Assembly (NCBI GenBank): GCA_035771165.1
Contig: JAWNZC010000106.1
Span: forward strand, 3,966,501-4,030,500
Direction of reading: 5' to 3'
DNA length: 64,000 bases
From: Paragorgia papillata
Lineage: Eukaryota > Cnidaria > Anthozoa > Scleralcyonacea > Coralliidae
The position numbers and the translations under genes are program-made. The notes beneath the pieces were generated by a model. That model had not been told where the DNA came from. It ran no database searches and saw only the letters and a list, made by a program, of their open reading frames with translations. Below, piece after piece: positions 23,645-33,769 of the stretch (positions are counted from its first letter, which is position 1; each line of letters begins with the position of its first letter).

Positions 23645-25803
23645 TGATATGCTAGAATAGCGCTGTATGCCATTCTTTTTTTTTTCGACAATAACGATGT
23701 ACAATCCCGACCTTGATCCCGACTCACGGGAGGCGAATAAAAGAAGGATAGCTTCGGGTGAAAGGAACGCCGAATTGTCAAGGATAAAGGTGTGAAATGA
23801 ACGCCGACATCTACTTCTGTGTCCTGTTCGTCGTAGTTTCAACGGGAGTATTTGGTACTAAGACGATCCACAGCAGTTTATCACGAGGAAAACCCGTCGG
23901 TGTGGCGATTACAAAACGACAACAATAGAGCGTGGGAAAGTGACAAGAACTTGTGCATGTCATCAGTCTCATATTTCTTTTTATCGAAGTATTGTTTGCG
24001 TTCGATCTTTGATCAAGAATATATCGAAATATACTTGACTTGGTAATGTCGTCTACCTCTGGTTCTAACACTGATAGCTAAACTGGCTAGACTAGGATGT
24101 AAACATTCCGGGATACGTAATCGAGATCGAAGACGAAGTAAAACTGTCTTCCAGTGCAGTGCAGCCATACCTGAAGACGAATCATCTGAATGCATTGTCA
24201 AGCCGTATGAAGACGAGTCGGTTGCCGATGAAATTTGGATCGTAAATCACAATGAGCAAATGCGACTTGAAAAAGGTCTTTAGTACGACGGCTACAAATT
24301 CGCTTTTGAGGGGCACGATAAGGTAAATGATTGGTAAGTTTAATTGAAAGTTGCTTTTATCAGTGACTTTATGTTTACGTTTTATCTGCAATGTTGTTTT
24401 CACGCATTTGCTAAAACAAAATTGTACTGCTGTCAAAGCCAAATGATTCGCATGTTTAATTCTATTCGATATTACTCTGACACTGAACTGCTTAATGCGA
24501 ATGCGAAGGAATGTCAGTAAATCAAAGCTTGCATTGAAATGGTTTATAATAACAGTGATCAAGTTCTTTACACTTGTTTGCCTGGAAATCTGGTCACTGC
24601 GTCTAGCGGGACACTTACATCGAAAAATTGACAAGATAAAGTATCAAATAAAAGATCAGTACAGAAAACAGGTAGGAACTGTCTGTTGATTATAGATTAA
24701 TGGAATACTTGCATCCACTTTTGAAATTTGAAATTGCAGGCGACAGTATACATGTACAGAGTCAATTTCTTCAAGTTTGAAGATGAAATCGCACAATTGT
24801 TGTTGTTTATCGGATTGGACGAGCACTGAATTGTGGCAATTTTGAAGAACGAACAATTATATTAGCCTAGGTGAATTGTGCGCAGCTGGCTTATTCGCAA
24901 GTGGAAATCGAAAAGCGAACGGGTATTCTATTAATCAATACTGACAGTATCTACCTGCTTTCTACATCTTCTATTTTATACTTTGCCTCGCCAATTCTTC
25001 GACATTTGCAGCCCGCTAGACGCAGTGACCAGATATATAACAAATATAAACATGCGAATCATTTGGCTTTGACAGCATACAATTTTGTTTTGGCAAATAT
25101 GGCCAATTGCAAATATGGCATGCCAGTATACAACATTCGATAAAACGTAAACATAAATTCACTGATAAAGCAAACTTTCATAACTTACAAATCGTTCACC
25201 TTATTGTGCCCGCAAAGCGAATTTATAGCCATCGTAGAAGATATTTTTCAAGTCGCATTTGATCCTAAGCTCGTCTTCATACGGCTTGACAATACATTCT
25301 GATGATTCGTCTTCAGGTATAAATGGCCCAGACAGTAATACTTCGTCTTCGATCTCGATTACGTATCCCGGAATGTTTACCCCCTAGTCTAGTCATTTTG
25401 GCTATCAGCATTAGAACCAGAGGTAGACGACATTACGAAGTCAAGTATATTTCGATATATTCTTGATCGAAGATCGAATTCGATAAAAAGAAATATGAGA
25501 CTGATGACATGCACAAGTTCTTGTCACTTTCCGGAAAAACACGCTCTATTGTTGTCGTCTTGTAATCGCCACCGACGGATTTTCCTCGTGATAAACTGCG
25601 GTGAATCGTCTTAGTACCAAACTACTTCGAACAACGAACAGGTCATAGAAGTAGATGTCTGCGTTCATTTCACACCTTTATCCTTGACAAATCGGCGTTT
25701 CCCGAAGCTATCCTTTTATTCGCCTCCTGTGAGTCGGGCATCGGGATTGTACATCGTTATTGTCGCAAAAAAGAATGGCATACAGCGCTATTCTAGCATA
25801 TCA
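23645..25803. mobile_element. Nested foldback element, 2-bp AT target duplication
   Basis: TGATATGCTAGAATAGCGC at the left is mirrored exactly by GCGCTATTCTAGCATATCA at the right. Arms of about 1 kb pair throughout (for example GACGCAGTGACCAG near 25019 and its complement at 24590). It splits the right arm of the larger foldback; the left arm of that element (20441-20460) preserves the uninterrupted target. Comparing the two gives AT duplicated at 23643-23644 and 25804-25805. No transposase is seen. Confidence 0.85.
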
Positions 25804-26152
25804 ATTGGGTTCATTCGAGAGTAAAAACACTACGCACCTGTTTGGCATAGTTTTTAAAAGAATTTCCGACAAAATAACCTGAATAAAGCCAAGAAAATCC
25901 AAGATGAACCGTGAACTCCCGATGTAAACACTGTTACTGTCTGAGAAGGTCTCCCTGCTTCTACGTCACTTCCGCAGACTAGAACCCAGTAAAAAATGTT
26001 CACGGCCATCGTCAAAATTGCCAACTTTAACAGCAAAAAAGTCCATGAAGATGAAATTTTAGGAAAAGAAGATATATTACAAATCTTCTTAACTCAAATC
26101 TTCTTAATCTCCCCAACCCTGAGATAGGCACTTTAAAGTGTCTATGAAAAGA

Positions 26153-26400
26153 AAAAGTCGTTGGCATTTTTGTTGTTTTAACGAACAGAAGAGTATAGTA
26201 GGAGGGTAAACAGAACATTTAAAGAGAGGGCTAGTTCATTTTTGGAGAAATTTGGGACTGGCAAACTTTGAGAGTTCATAACTGGAGTACTATACTAATA
26301 CGCCCAATTCTCTTGAAATTTTCTGTGAATGCTCAGACTGCTATGCTCTTCTGTTTATTAAAACAAAGAAATGCCAAGGAGTTTTTCACTTTAGAGATGC
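26153..26400. mobile_element. Hairpin-type MITE
   Basis: TTGGCATTTTTGTTGTTTTA and GAACAGAAGAGTATAG at the left pair with CTATGCTCTTCTGTTTATT and AAACAAAGAAATGCCAA at the right. No coding sequence. Confidence 0.65.
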
Positions 26401-26916
26401 TTTAACCAATATACTACCTCAGCCTGCCAAAAACCTCAGGATTACATTGTACAACTTGATGTACATATACAGTAATTAGCCTCACCTTGGAAATTGGAAC
26501 TTGTGTTACACTTTCTTTTGCTGACGAATACTACAAGCAAAAAAATAATTATACACTAAGTTCTATGGTTGTACTAATTGGTTGTAATTCTGTTGTCATG
26601 TACTGTAACAGTTGGACAATTCAGGTTTTGACACTCTTAGCTAGGAATGTGCCAGATAATCAGGGACGCCGGAACTGGGGGAATACCTCACATATAATTG
26701 TATGAACTCCTCATAAATTCACTTTATTATTAAAAAAAACTCCTCGCCGCATCTCCGAATATATTAAAAGAAATGGCCACCTGAAATTTGCATTTTTTGC
26801 AGGCCATGTTGAGAGGCCTAGGTCTAGAACCCAAAAGTTGGGCTACTATGAAGTATTTGCTGTCGAAAACAAAGAAGACAAGGACATGATCTGATTACAG
26901 AAGGATATATACAGTA
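26401..26916. other. Non-coding stretch
   Basis: I searched the minus strand here for a third MED12 exon and saw none. No other gene recognised. It would lie in MED12 intron 2. Confidence 0.5.
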
Positions 26917-27077
26917 ATTAATGGGTAATAAGATTAATTGAGTCGTGCTATTAATGCCAAATCATACTCGTGATTAACAAATCAACCTCTCACTTCAGGG
27001 TCGGTCAATTTTGTAATCACTCATATGATTTTGGCATTAATAGCACTCCTCGTCATTCTATTACCCCCATTAATCAG
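26917..27077. mobile_element. Hairpin MITE
   Basis: ATTAATGGGTAATA and GTGCTATTAATGCCAAATCA are mirrored by TGATTTTGGCATTAATAGCA and TATTACCCCCATTAAT, with a loop of about 50 bp. Confidence 0.75.
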
Positions 27078-27886
27078 GCACAGCTCTAATCATGGCTATG
27101 AGTTTGTTAGTTTGGAAACCGCTTAAACCACATAAATCTTTCTGCTTCTATTCTATGATAACCATGCTGTGTCAGGCTTCTCAAGGGTTTATGCTTTGAT
27201 GTTTCAATGATCTAAGACTAACTGAGTGATAATGTCGGACCTTGTGCTGATCATTGAAAAGATCTGATTAGTAAAGTTCAAAATAAACTGTATTGCACAC
27301 AAATTTTGTCAGTGTCAAATCTACCTGTATAGCCATCAAACATAAAGGTCCGGTGTTGGAACTATAACCACAGTAATGACAAAACATTCATAACTTTTTA
27401 TGGGGGGGGGGGGGGGGGGGGGCATTTACTTGAATCCCCATTCAAGTATATAACTCCACTGGTGATACAAGAGGGGTGTATACTTCAATATACTTATCTT
27501 TTTAATAAAAATAAACATGCTATAATCCACGACTTCTTCTTTTAAACTGATTGGGGAACATGTCAACATACAGATATTCTTCATAAGAAGAAATATGAAG
27601 TATTCACTTCTGTAAGTTTTTTAACTTTCAAATAAGTCTGTTTAATAATATATTGTATTTAACTTTTTGACTTCTGTGGTGCGAGGACGTTTTGACTTTA
27701 TATCTCTAAATTATTATACGAATATCACAACAACGAAATAGATTTGTATAAAATTGTAATCAGCATCCGCCATCCAGTAACAAACGAAATTCAAAATGCT
27801 TTCTTGACGGAGTAGTCACCCTGGGCATTCAATATAGAGAAGACAATGTCGTCTAGAATGAAAACTATTAAACTCATACTATTTAC
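27078..27886. other. MED12 intron sequence with a poly-G tract
   Basis: A G run of about 20 bases lies at 27402-27421. No gene or repeat pair seen otherwise. If MED12 is intact this is the start of its second intron. Confidence 0.55.
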
Positions 27887-28114
27887 CTCGTGTGGGGTAA
27901 GATTGCTAACGCCAAGATTCGTAAACCCACGTTTCACATTCTCCTCGGTTAATTCGTCCTACAAAATCAGAATTCTAAGAGTAAAGATACATCACTAAGT
28001 CCTAACTGTTAAATACTTCATTCTAACCTCTTTTTGGCCATTCGCTTGAGGGTAATAATCTGGAACTTCGAGCTTCTTCCTCTTAATACTCGAACGACCA
28101 TAAACAGCAGCCAT
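27887..28114 (-). CDS. MED12: Mediator subunit MED12, first two coding exons
   Basis: MED12 belongs to the Mediator kinase module, with CDK8, cyclin C and MED13, and activates CDK8 in the nucleus. Exon 1 (28028-28114) starts at an ATG and encodes MAAVYGRSSIKRKKL, then PDYYPQANGQKE. A GT...AG intron (27959-28027) follows. Exon 2 (27887-27958) encodes DELTEENVKRGFTNLG and ends at a GTAAAT donor. Both exons are in phase 0. The pattern YPQ...QKEDEL...NVK.GF is the conserved N-terminus of animal MED12. The remaining exons would lie to the left; I found none in the window, so either intron 2 exceeds 27 kb of repeats or this is a detached 5' fragment. A TIR element sits 15 bp upstream of the ATG. 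Confidence 0.8.
27959..28027 (-). other. MED12: MED12 intron 1
   Basis: A 69-bp intron with donor GTTAGA and acceptor TTTTGTAG on the minus strand. Removing it keeps the reading frame across the QKE/DEL junction that is conserved in MED12. Confidence 0.75.
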
Positions 28115-28138
28115 ATTGATTTCTAATCTCGTCATAGC

Positions 28139-28937
28139 CAATCTCGAGCCCATAGTCACCCCCTTTTTGGTCAGCGGGAGAGCGCGGGGGAGACTCTGGG
28201 GAAACTGGATTGATTCTCTGTTTTGATTGGCTCATTTAAATTTATTGAATTCATCGATTCAAAACATACAGATTGTAAAATAATGAAAGTCAAATATATT
28301 GCTTAATTCAATAAACATATATATCTTCAAATTTAGACGCCTCATTTTCATCTCCTCTCTTTGTTTAATATATCTGGGTCTCAGTCACACAAACAAACTT
28401 CATAGCAAAAGTTTAAAAGACTTAAGACGAATTTCGAATAACAAATAGTCGCAATGAACGAAACAAACCCTGGTGGGATTTGTCGTTATATTTGATGTAT
28501 AAATGTAAAACAATTTAAACAACGAAAAAGCATATTTAAGACAATTAAATAAGGAATCAGCCTTCGCACTCGTATTAAAAGGCTTGTGATCGTCTGATCG
28601 AGGACGATATTGGCGTCGTGAATTGATAGTTTAGTAAGTTTACCTTGGATTTCAAGAACGTTTATGTCAAGTGCCACCACCAGCAGTGTCAGTCTCTCTC
28701 CGACAATTTTAACGTGCATCTGATCTGCATTTTATGCAGGGTTCTCACAAATATAGTATTTGCGATTTCAAACAAATATAATGAACACAACGCACATCCT
28801 GCACAGCAGCTGAGGCTACGATCATGCGCTCAACAACCGGAACCCCTCATTTCAGGGGTAATTAAATCCAATTTCCCCAGAGTCTCCCCCGCGCTCTCCC
28901 GCTGACCAAAAAGGGGGTGACTATGGGCTCGAGATTG
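28139..28937. mobile_element. TIR element with 9-bp TSD in the MED12 5' region
   Basis: The 70-bp TIRs start CAATCTCGAGCCCATAGTCA and mirror at 28866-28937. CGTCATAGC flanks both ends (28130-28138 and 28938-28946). On the minus strand it lies immediately upstream of the MED12 start codon, so it splits the promoter or 5' UTR. A short minus-strand stretch (28640-28719) beginning MHVKIVGERLTLL has a GTAAAC donor-like end, but I do not recognise it. Confidence 0.85.
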
Positions 28938-29053
28938 CGTCATAGCTGACTGAGTCTGCTCTGATGTTGGACAGCGGTACTCAGGAAAAACGGCATGGAG
29001 GTAAATACTTCATGGTCATCTTGTAGATGAGATTAGCCTGTAAACAGACCTGA

Positions 29054-29924
29054 CAACCTCGTCCCCAGGGCCATTTGTGGGGGCTGTGCCAAGATGGCGG
29101 CCAAGAACAAATGGCCCTGGCACAGGCTGAGCTATCACCACATCTGATTGGCGGGCGGCAGGCTAACTCGCGGGCATTTGTTTTTGGGCTCAAATTATAT
29201 TAAATAAGTGATACCAGAATTGCTGGCTGTTAAAAACAACTTCAAAATGAATGAAAACTTGAGGAAAGCTGGCGTAACACCCGTAAAAACGTCGGAAGAA
29301 TATGAAATGATGGGTCGTGTCGTCTCTGTAGCCAGGCTGCCATGAGACAGCAATTTAGAGTGTTTTCTAAATAGGACCATAGTTAATATATAATAGGGCG
29401 AACGAAAAACTTGGTGAAAAAATCAACTATTTTGGCTGCGAAAGGAAAGTACACCACAGGGCAGAATTTACATGTTTGGCTATTGAGAAGCAGGCTTTTT
29501 CAAACAAGAATTCTCGACTAAACGAAGCCTAAATGTTTTTCAAAACGCTGAATTGAATCCACCGAAAACTCAGACAACGGCAATCCAGTTTCTTGCGAAT
29601 TTGGTACAACGGTGAAGCAAATGATAAATAATAAGCATTGACAGATATTTATTAAACGTCTATTTATTTTAATAATTCGACAATGTATTTGGAAATTAAT
29701 GTTTTGATTGTTTTCAGTTTGGGTCAGTCATGCTGAACTAAATATTCAGAAAAAATTGAGCCTGACTAGGCGCGACAAACTTAGTGAAGCCTGGGTCCGA
29801 GTCAAAAATGCGTCAAAATATGGCGCATTTTATGCAGCCTGTTCCAGGGCCATTTGTTCCCGCCATTTTGGTTTTGGCCGCCATCTTGGCCCAGCCCCCA
29901 CAAATGGCCCTGGGGACGAGGTTG
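29054..29924. mobile_element. TIR element with 9-bp TSD (CAGACCTGA)
   Basis: The ends CAACCTCGTCCCCAGGGCC and GGCCCTGGGGACGAGGTTG are exact mirrors, followed by paired copies of AAGATGGCGGCCAA. CAGACCTGA is duplicated at 29045-29053 and 29925-29933. Each TIR itself contains a small inverted pair (CCAGGGCCATTTGT and ACAAATGGCCCTGG). No gene recognised inside. Confidence 0.85.
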
Positions 29925-30058
29925 CAGACCTGAAACAGACTGTCCTTTAAGAACGGCTGCTCGCAGGGTAGGTTTCCATCGCTACGATCGCCACGAAGCC
30001 GGAGCCGCACGGAGCCGCGAAGCGAGGACAGGAGGAGAAAGAACGTCTGTTACTGCCA

Positions 30059-30235
30059 TAGCCTGGTACCCTGGCCCAATTTAAAAAGAAATATGGGCCA
30101 GGTAACCACTAATTTCATTCTCGCGTCATCAGAGCTAAATCCACTTATGACGATTGCAGTTTTACTCATAGCCAATGAAAACGCGCGAAATTGTAACTAA
30201 TAGGAAAGCAGAAGTCTATAGTGGTTACCAGGCAA
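30059..30235. mobile_element. 177-bp MITE with 9-bp TSD (TTACTGCCA)
   Basis: It starts TAGCCTGGTACCCTGG and ends with TGGTTACCAGGCAA, a slightly diverged mirror. TTACTGCCA is duplicated at 30050-30058 and 30236-30244. Confidence 0.8.
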
Positions 30236-30477
30236 TTACTGCCATTGCTCTGCAATAAAAGGAAACCCCGTGATTTCCTTCTAATTACTCGGGCTACCTA
30301 TGGTAGACGAGTCTAGGTTTCGCGATTATTTTTATTTTTATTTTTATGTGTCGCGTTATTAGTCCTCCGCGCGGCCGCTGGCGATATTGGCCAATAAGCT
30401 TTGCGAAACTGAGGCATGTGACTATATCTATGCATGTGACCACTGACCAGTGCATGACTGCAGTGAGTGAGTGCCCT

Positions 30478-30584
30478 TTCTCGTCTCGGATGAACTTTCT
30501 CGGATGTGTTTTGTGTGTCATGTTCACAGACATAGTTATTGGGCAGTAATGTCGCTGGCAAGTATCTTGATATTATTATATACG
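30478..30584. repeat. Direct repeat, left copy, flanking a recombinase gene
   Basis: Shares TTCTCGTCTCGGATG, ACAGACATAGTT and GGCAGTAATGTCGCTGGCAA with 32673-32752 in the same orientation. Confidence 0.8.
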
Positions 30585-30717
30585 CTTCTCAAATTCATGA
30601 ATAATTCATGAGCTAATTAACCAATAACAAAGACGCATTTGATCACGAGATTGCATTTGGATAACTCGGTGAAACACCTGGTCCACAACTCTACAATGCT
30701 CTTGGTCGGCATATATA

Positions 30718-30766
30718 ATTAGGATATTTGAGGAACATCACTAGTGATCTTCCTCAAATATCCTAA
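30718..30766. repeat. Perfect palindrome downstream of the recombinase
   Basis: TTAGGATATTTGAGGAA, then ATCACTAGTGAT, then TTCCTCAAATATCCTAA. It lies about 100 bp past the recombinase stop codon. Confidence 0.85.
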
Positions 30767-30862
30767 CTATCTATGCAAACTATGGAATTTTTGTAAAGAA
30801 ACGAAAGCACTACACACAAAACGCAACACAAACCCTTTATTTCTCAAAACACTACTTCATAC

Positions 30863-31753
30863 TCACAAAATATTAAACGTTATGTTACACTCATTGAACA
30901 CAGAATGCTCTAAATCAACTCGACCTCCTACACTCGCTGGAAAACTCTGCACTAATTTCTCAGCACTTGCGACTAATGTACTCTTCTTGCTTGAGTTTAC
31001 AGGACCTAACACACTTGAAACCTCTTCTTGTTGCTCTACACTACCTTTCTCGTACACAAATAAAGCATTTGATCTATGACCAGTTCTTTCTCGAATTAAT
31101 TTCTCGTCAACTCCGTGCTGAAACAAACTGCTGGCACACGTCACCCGTAAACTGTGAGAAGTTTTAACTGGAAAACCTAAAGCTTTACACATGTTTGGTA
31201 ATATTTTTGCAAGCGTGTTAACACCAACAGGACTTTTATCAAAACCTAATTCTTTAGTGTTTGGCCGAAAATAAAATGCACTGACATTTTTATTCTTAAC
31301 TTCAGCCAAATCTTTATAAATTTTATAAACCTTAACAAGACACCGCGTGTCATGAACCTCTCCTTCCTTGTGACAAACATGTCGCACAATCCTCGGCTTA
31401 TACTTTAAATCCGTCAAGCCTCCGTGGAAAGTTTTACATACATTTTCTTCAAACTTAACGAAATTGTCTCCTATTGTAAAGTTATTCAAACATAACTGTC
31501 GATGTTCTGACCTTCTGAGGCCAAACAATTTACCATTATAAAAGTAAACGGTATTCAATACACTTTGAGAACAAGACATCCCAAGAAGACCTTTCTCCCA
31601 GAAGGCAATTTCTTCTTTCTCTGTTATGGCTTCATGCTCCTGTCGCTTCGATCCTGCACCTTCTCGAGTACTGACTTTCATCTCTGCATCCAACAAGCGA
31701 CGAAATCGATCGAACCTTTTAATAAAACAATTCCCCAATATTAATTTCTGCAT
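30863..31753 (-). CDS. Crypton-type tyrosine recombinase, catalytic part
   Basis: Tyrosine recombinases of this type cut and rejoin DNA through a catalytic Tyr and move Crypton elements; related host genes are the ZMYM2/QRICH1/KIAA1958 group. This 296-residue frame keeps the full R..HxxR..H..Y set: FGLRRSEHRQL gives the first Arg, TSHSLRVTCASSLFQHGV gives HxxR, RERTGHRS gives the second His, and LFVYEKGS gives the Tyr. The visible N-terminus (RFDRFRRLLDAEMK) is a continuation, so the stated start is not the true one. The N-terminal domain lies at 31873-32211, separated by about 120 bp that contain an in-frame stop and a shift; an intron ending at TTATTAAAAG is possible. Direct repeats flank the unit. 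Confidence 0.75.
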   Translation of the reverse strand: MQKLILGNCFIKRFDRFRRLLDAEMKVSTREGAGSKRQEHEAITEKEEIAFWEKGLLGMSCSQSVLNTVYFYNGKLFGLRRSEHRQLCLNNFTIGDNFVKFEENVCKTFHGGLTDLKYKPRIVRHVCHKEGEVHDTRCLVKVYKIYKDLAEVKNKNVSAFYFRPNTKELGFDKSPVGVNTLAKILPNMCKALGFPVKTSHSLRVTCASSLFQHGVDEKLIRERTGHRSNALFVYEKGSVEQQEEVSSVLGPVNSSKKSTLVASAEKLVQSFPASVGGRVDLEHSVFNECNITFNIL

Positions 31754-31872
31754 TAGTCATATCAATTCACTCGAAAGCGAAAACATGCACACGAAGCTTG
31801 ACACAATATTCAATACTCATCGTCTGTCTCCTCTGTCCAAGGGATTTAACCCATTCCCTTCGTTCTGCTCTT

Positions 31873-32211
31873 CTATAAGAAGCGTTTTATGCCGGCGATA
31901 ATTCTATACAGCGATCGCGCAAGGTACTTTTCACCATTCTTGTTCACGACCTCTTGTACGAATTTCCCCAACCAAAATGCTAAACTTTCAGCGTTGAAAT
32001 GCTCAAGATGAGTGCTTAAATCTTGTATTTCGCAACCCGGTTCATTGTTAGTGACATCCCGCACAGCTCTATTGCCCTGCCATTCTTTGAATATTTCCGT
32101 AGCCCATTTCGTCTTGTATTTAGTCGATGCTGGGATCGCTTTTCCAATTAATATATTTTCTTCGGTTTCTGTCCTTTTAGGGCGAAAACGTCTCGCTCCT
32201 TTCTCGTTCAT
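31873..32211 (-). CDS. Crypton-type recombinase, N-terminal domain
   Basis: The ATG at 32211 opens a 112-residue frame: RRFRPKRTETEENI, then PASTKYKTKWATEIFKEWQG, then EHFNAESLAFWLGKFVQEV and LARSLYRIIAGIKRFL. This is the helical SAM-like DNA-binding domain that precedes the catalytic domain in Crypton/ZMYM-type recombinases. It is upstream of and collinear with 30863-31753, so both belong to one gene. The 31754-31872 linker carries a frame change. Confidence 0.65.
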   Translation of the reverse strand: MNEKGARRFRPKRTETEENILIGKAIPASTKYKTKWATEIFKEWQGNRAVRDVTNNEPGCEIQDLSTHLEHFNAESLAFWLGKFVQEVVNKNGEKYLARSLYRIIAGIKRFL

Positions 32212-32368
32212 TTCTGAACAACAACAATCACCAACGACTGGCAGAGATTGAAAATTTAAAATGCAAAAACCACCCTACTTATAACGCAGCCATCCCATTC
32301 CCATGAGAGAGCATTACCCAATCAAACATAACCTTTGATTGAATTTGAGAAGCTATTTAAACAACTCG

Positions 32369-32498
32369 AGCTCGTGTCCCACCGGGATATCCAAACACAC
32401 GAAAACAATTAACAAAAACACTCGGCCTTCGGCCTCGTGTTTTCATACATTGTTTTCTCGTGTTTGGATATCCCGGTGAAACACTCGCTCTCGTTGTT
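32369..32498. mobile_element. Palindromic MITE
   Basis: CGGGATATCCAAACAC and ACGAAAACAAT at the left are mirrored by ATTGTTTTCTCGTGTTTGGA and TATCCCGG at the right, with a GGCCTTCGGCC turn. It lies upstream of the recombinase gene. Confidence 0.8.
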
Positions 32499-32504
32499 CA
32501 AATA

Positions 32505-32860
32505 GTACTTACAATCGCAGACGCCGTTCATTAAGTGAACTTGCAGGTGACACTTTCTAGGTAAACATGAAGCTGTGTAATATTAAAGGCGAAGACACGT
32601 GACATATTGAACGCTGTACATGTGTGGAAATAATACTTTCTTTCTTTGCTTTCTTGATGTCTGATCAAGTCTTTCTCGTCTCGGATGTGTTATGTGTGTT
32701 TACAGACATAGTTGTTAGGCAGTAATGTCGCTGGCAAGTGTCTTGATATTATACACACTTACAATCGCACACGCCGTTTATAGTTGTGTTGATATTTAAT
32801 ACCTGAAGAGACTCGACATATGAACGCTGTGTACGTGTGTGGAAATACGTTAATAAATAC
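32505..32860. repeat. Diverged direct repeats upstream of the recombinase
   Basis: CTTACAATCGCAGACGCCGTT (32510) recurs at 32758, and TGAACGCTGTACATGTGTGG (32610) recurs near 32820. Between them lies the right copy (32673-32752) of the repeat at 30478-30584. Confidence 0.7.
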
Positions 32861-32908
32861 AGACAATCGTGTTTTGTTATTGCAAGTTGTGTTTTCTATC
32901 GGAGAATT

Positions 32909-33069
32909 GGGGCGCTTTCCAATTGACAAGGTTAGACCGGTCAGTCCGGCCAGAATGGACTTGCTTTTGATTAGGACCAAATTTTCCAGTCAGACCATCC
33001 CAGGCCTCAAACGAATTATATTCCATTTAACAGGACTGACCGGTCTAACCGTGTAAATGGAAAGCCCCC
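32909..33069. mobile_element. Hairpin MITE
   Basis: GGCGCTTTCCAATT and GGTTAGACCGGTCAGTCC are mirrored by GGACTGACCGGTCTAACC and AAATGGAAAGCCCCC. TTGG flanks both sides, a possible 4-bp TSD. Confidence 0.75.
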
Positions 33070-33455
33070 TTGGATTGTGTTTTGACTTTTGTCTGTGGCC
33101 AATGTGTTTAATAGACTTTAGATCTTAGCACTGCATGTGACATTACCTACTATACTATATATAGCACTGTGATTTTGCAGTAGCCCGAGTGAACGCCTGA
33201 CCAGGCGTCTTGTTCTATTTAAGTATCCAAGGCAGTTGATTTGCCAATTCTTTCACTGGCCGCCTTTTGCAGAAGCTCACGCTGATTTCACTCGGGATTT
33301 TCCTGCTAAACTGAACCTGTTGAAAGTTGAGCAAAACGTACGTCTCGGCTTCACAGTAAATGACCTTCATTATTTAAAAGTTAACTGAACGATTTTGTCT
33401 CAACACAAACGAAAATATTATTAAACTATCCCAACCACATTCTGATAATGAAGTT
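33070..33455. other. Unassigned sequence
   Basis: No gene or repeat recognised. Confidence 0.5.
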
Positions 33456-33580
33456 AGGCCCGTTCCAAACGCCGCTCTTCTCATGCGCCGAACCTAATGC
33501 AAATCAGCATAAACAAAGGATTTAGGTCATTATCATTAGGTTCGGCACATAAGAAGAGCGGCGTTTGGAACAGGCCTAAG
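33456..33580. mobile_element. Hairpin MITE flanked by TA
   Basis: GGCCCGTTCCAAACGCCGCT at the left is mirrored by AGCGGCGTTTGGAACAGGCC at the right, with inner arms GCGCCGAACCTAATG and CATTAGGTTCGGCAC. TA lies on both sides, as for mariner-like elements. Confidence 0.75.
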
Positions 33581-33602
33581 AAACCGTTGGCCAATAGAAA
33601 TA

Positions 33603-33715
33603 GAAATCCCTCACGCGTAATGATATCATTCTCAAAAACATTTATGTGCATATGGTTAATTCCTTGCAAATAAAAGACACTGTCAATTGTTCACACTGTC
33701 ATGTCTCCACCAAAC
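33603..33715. repeat. Block repeated directly at 47880-47975
   Basis: TCACGCGTAATGATATCATT, ATTTATGT, CCTTGCAAATAAAAGACA and TGTTCACACTGTC occur in both places, in the same orientation, on either side of gypsy element 2. Confidence 0.8.
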
Positions 33716-33769
33716 CTTTAGCATATTCTGCAGGCAACTCTGTGCCGTTTGTGGCCAACGTAACATCCC

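Larger units (their letters stand above)
20105..26130. mobile_element. Large foldback element
   Basis: The left arm (about 20105-21250) is repeated in inverted order as 22845-23650 plus 25800-26130. A second element (23645-25803) was inserted into the right arm and splits it. Paired stretches include TCAGGGTTGGGG near both ends, TTTACATCGGGAGTT, GAAATGCTCGCCTGA, and GGCTCTGTGACTCAACAG. The central loop holds a poly-C/CA tract and no convincing gene. The short ORFs in the arms are mirrored copies of one another. Confidence 0.85.

Noticed and set aside
28486..28719. A 77-codon minus-strand frame inside the TIR element upstream of MED12
   Set aside because: It has a donor-like end but no recognised family; not enough to call an exon.
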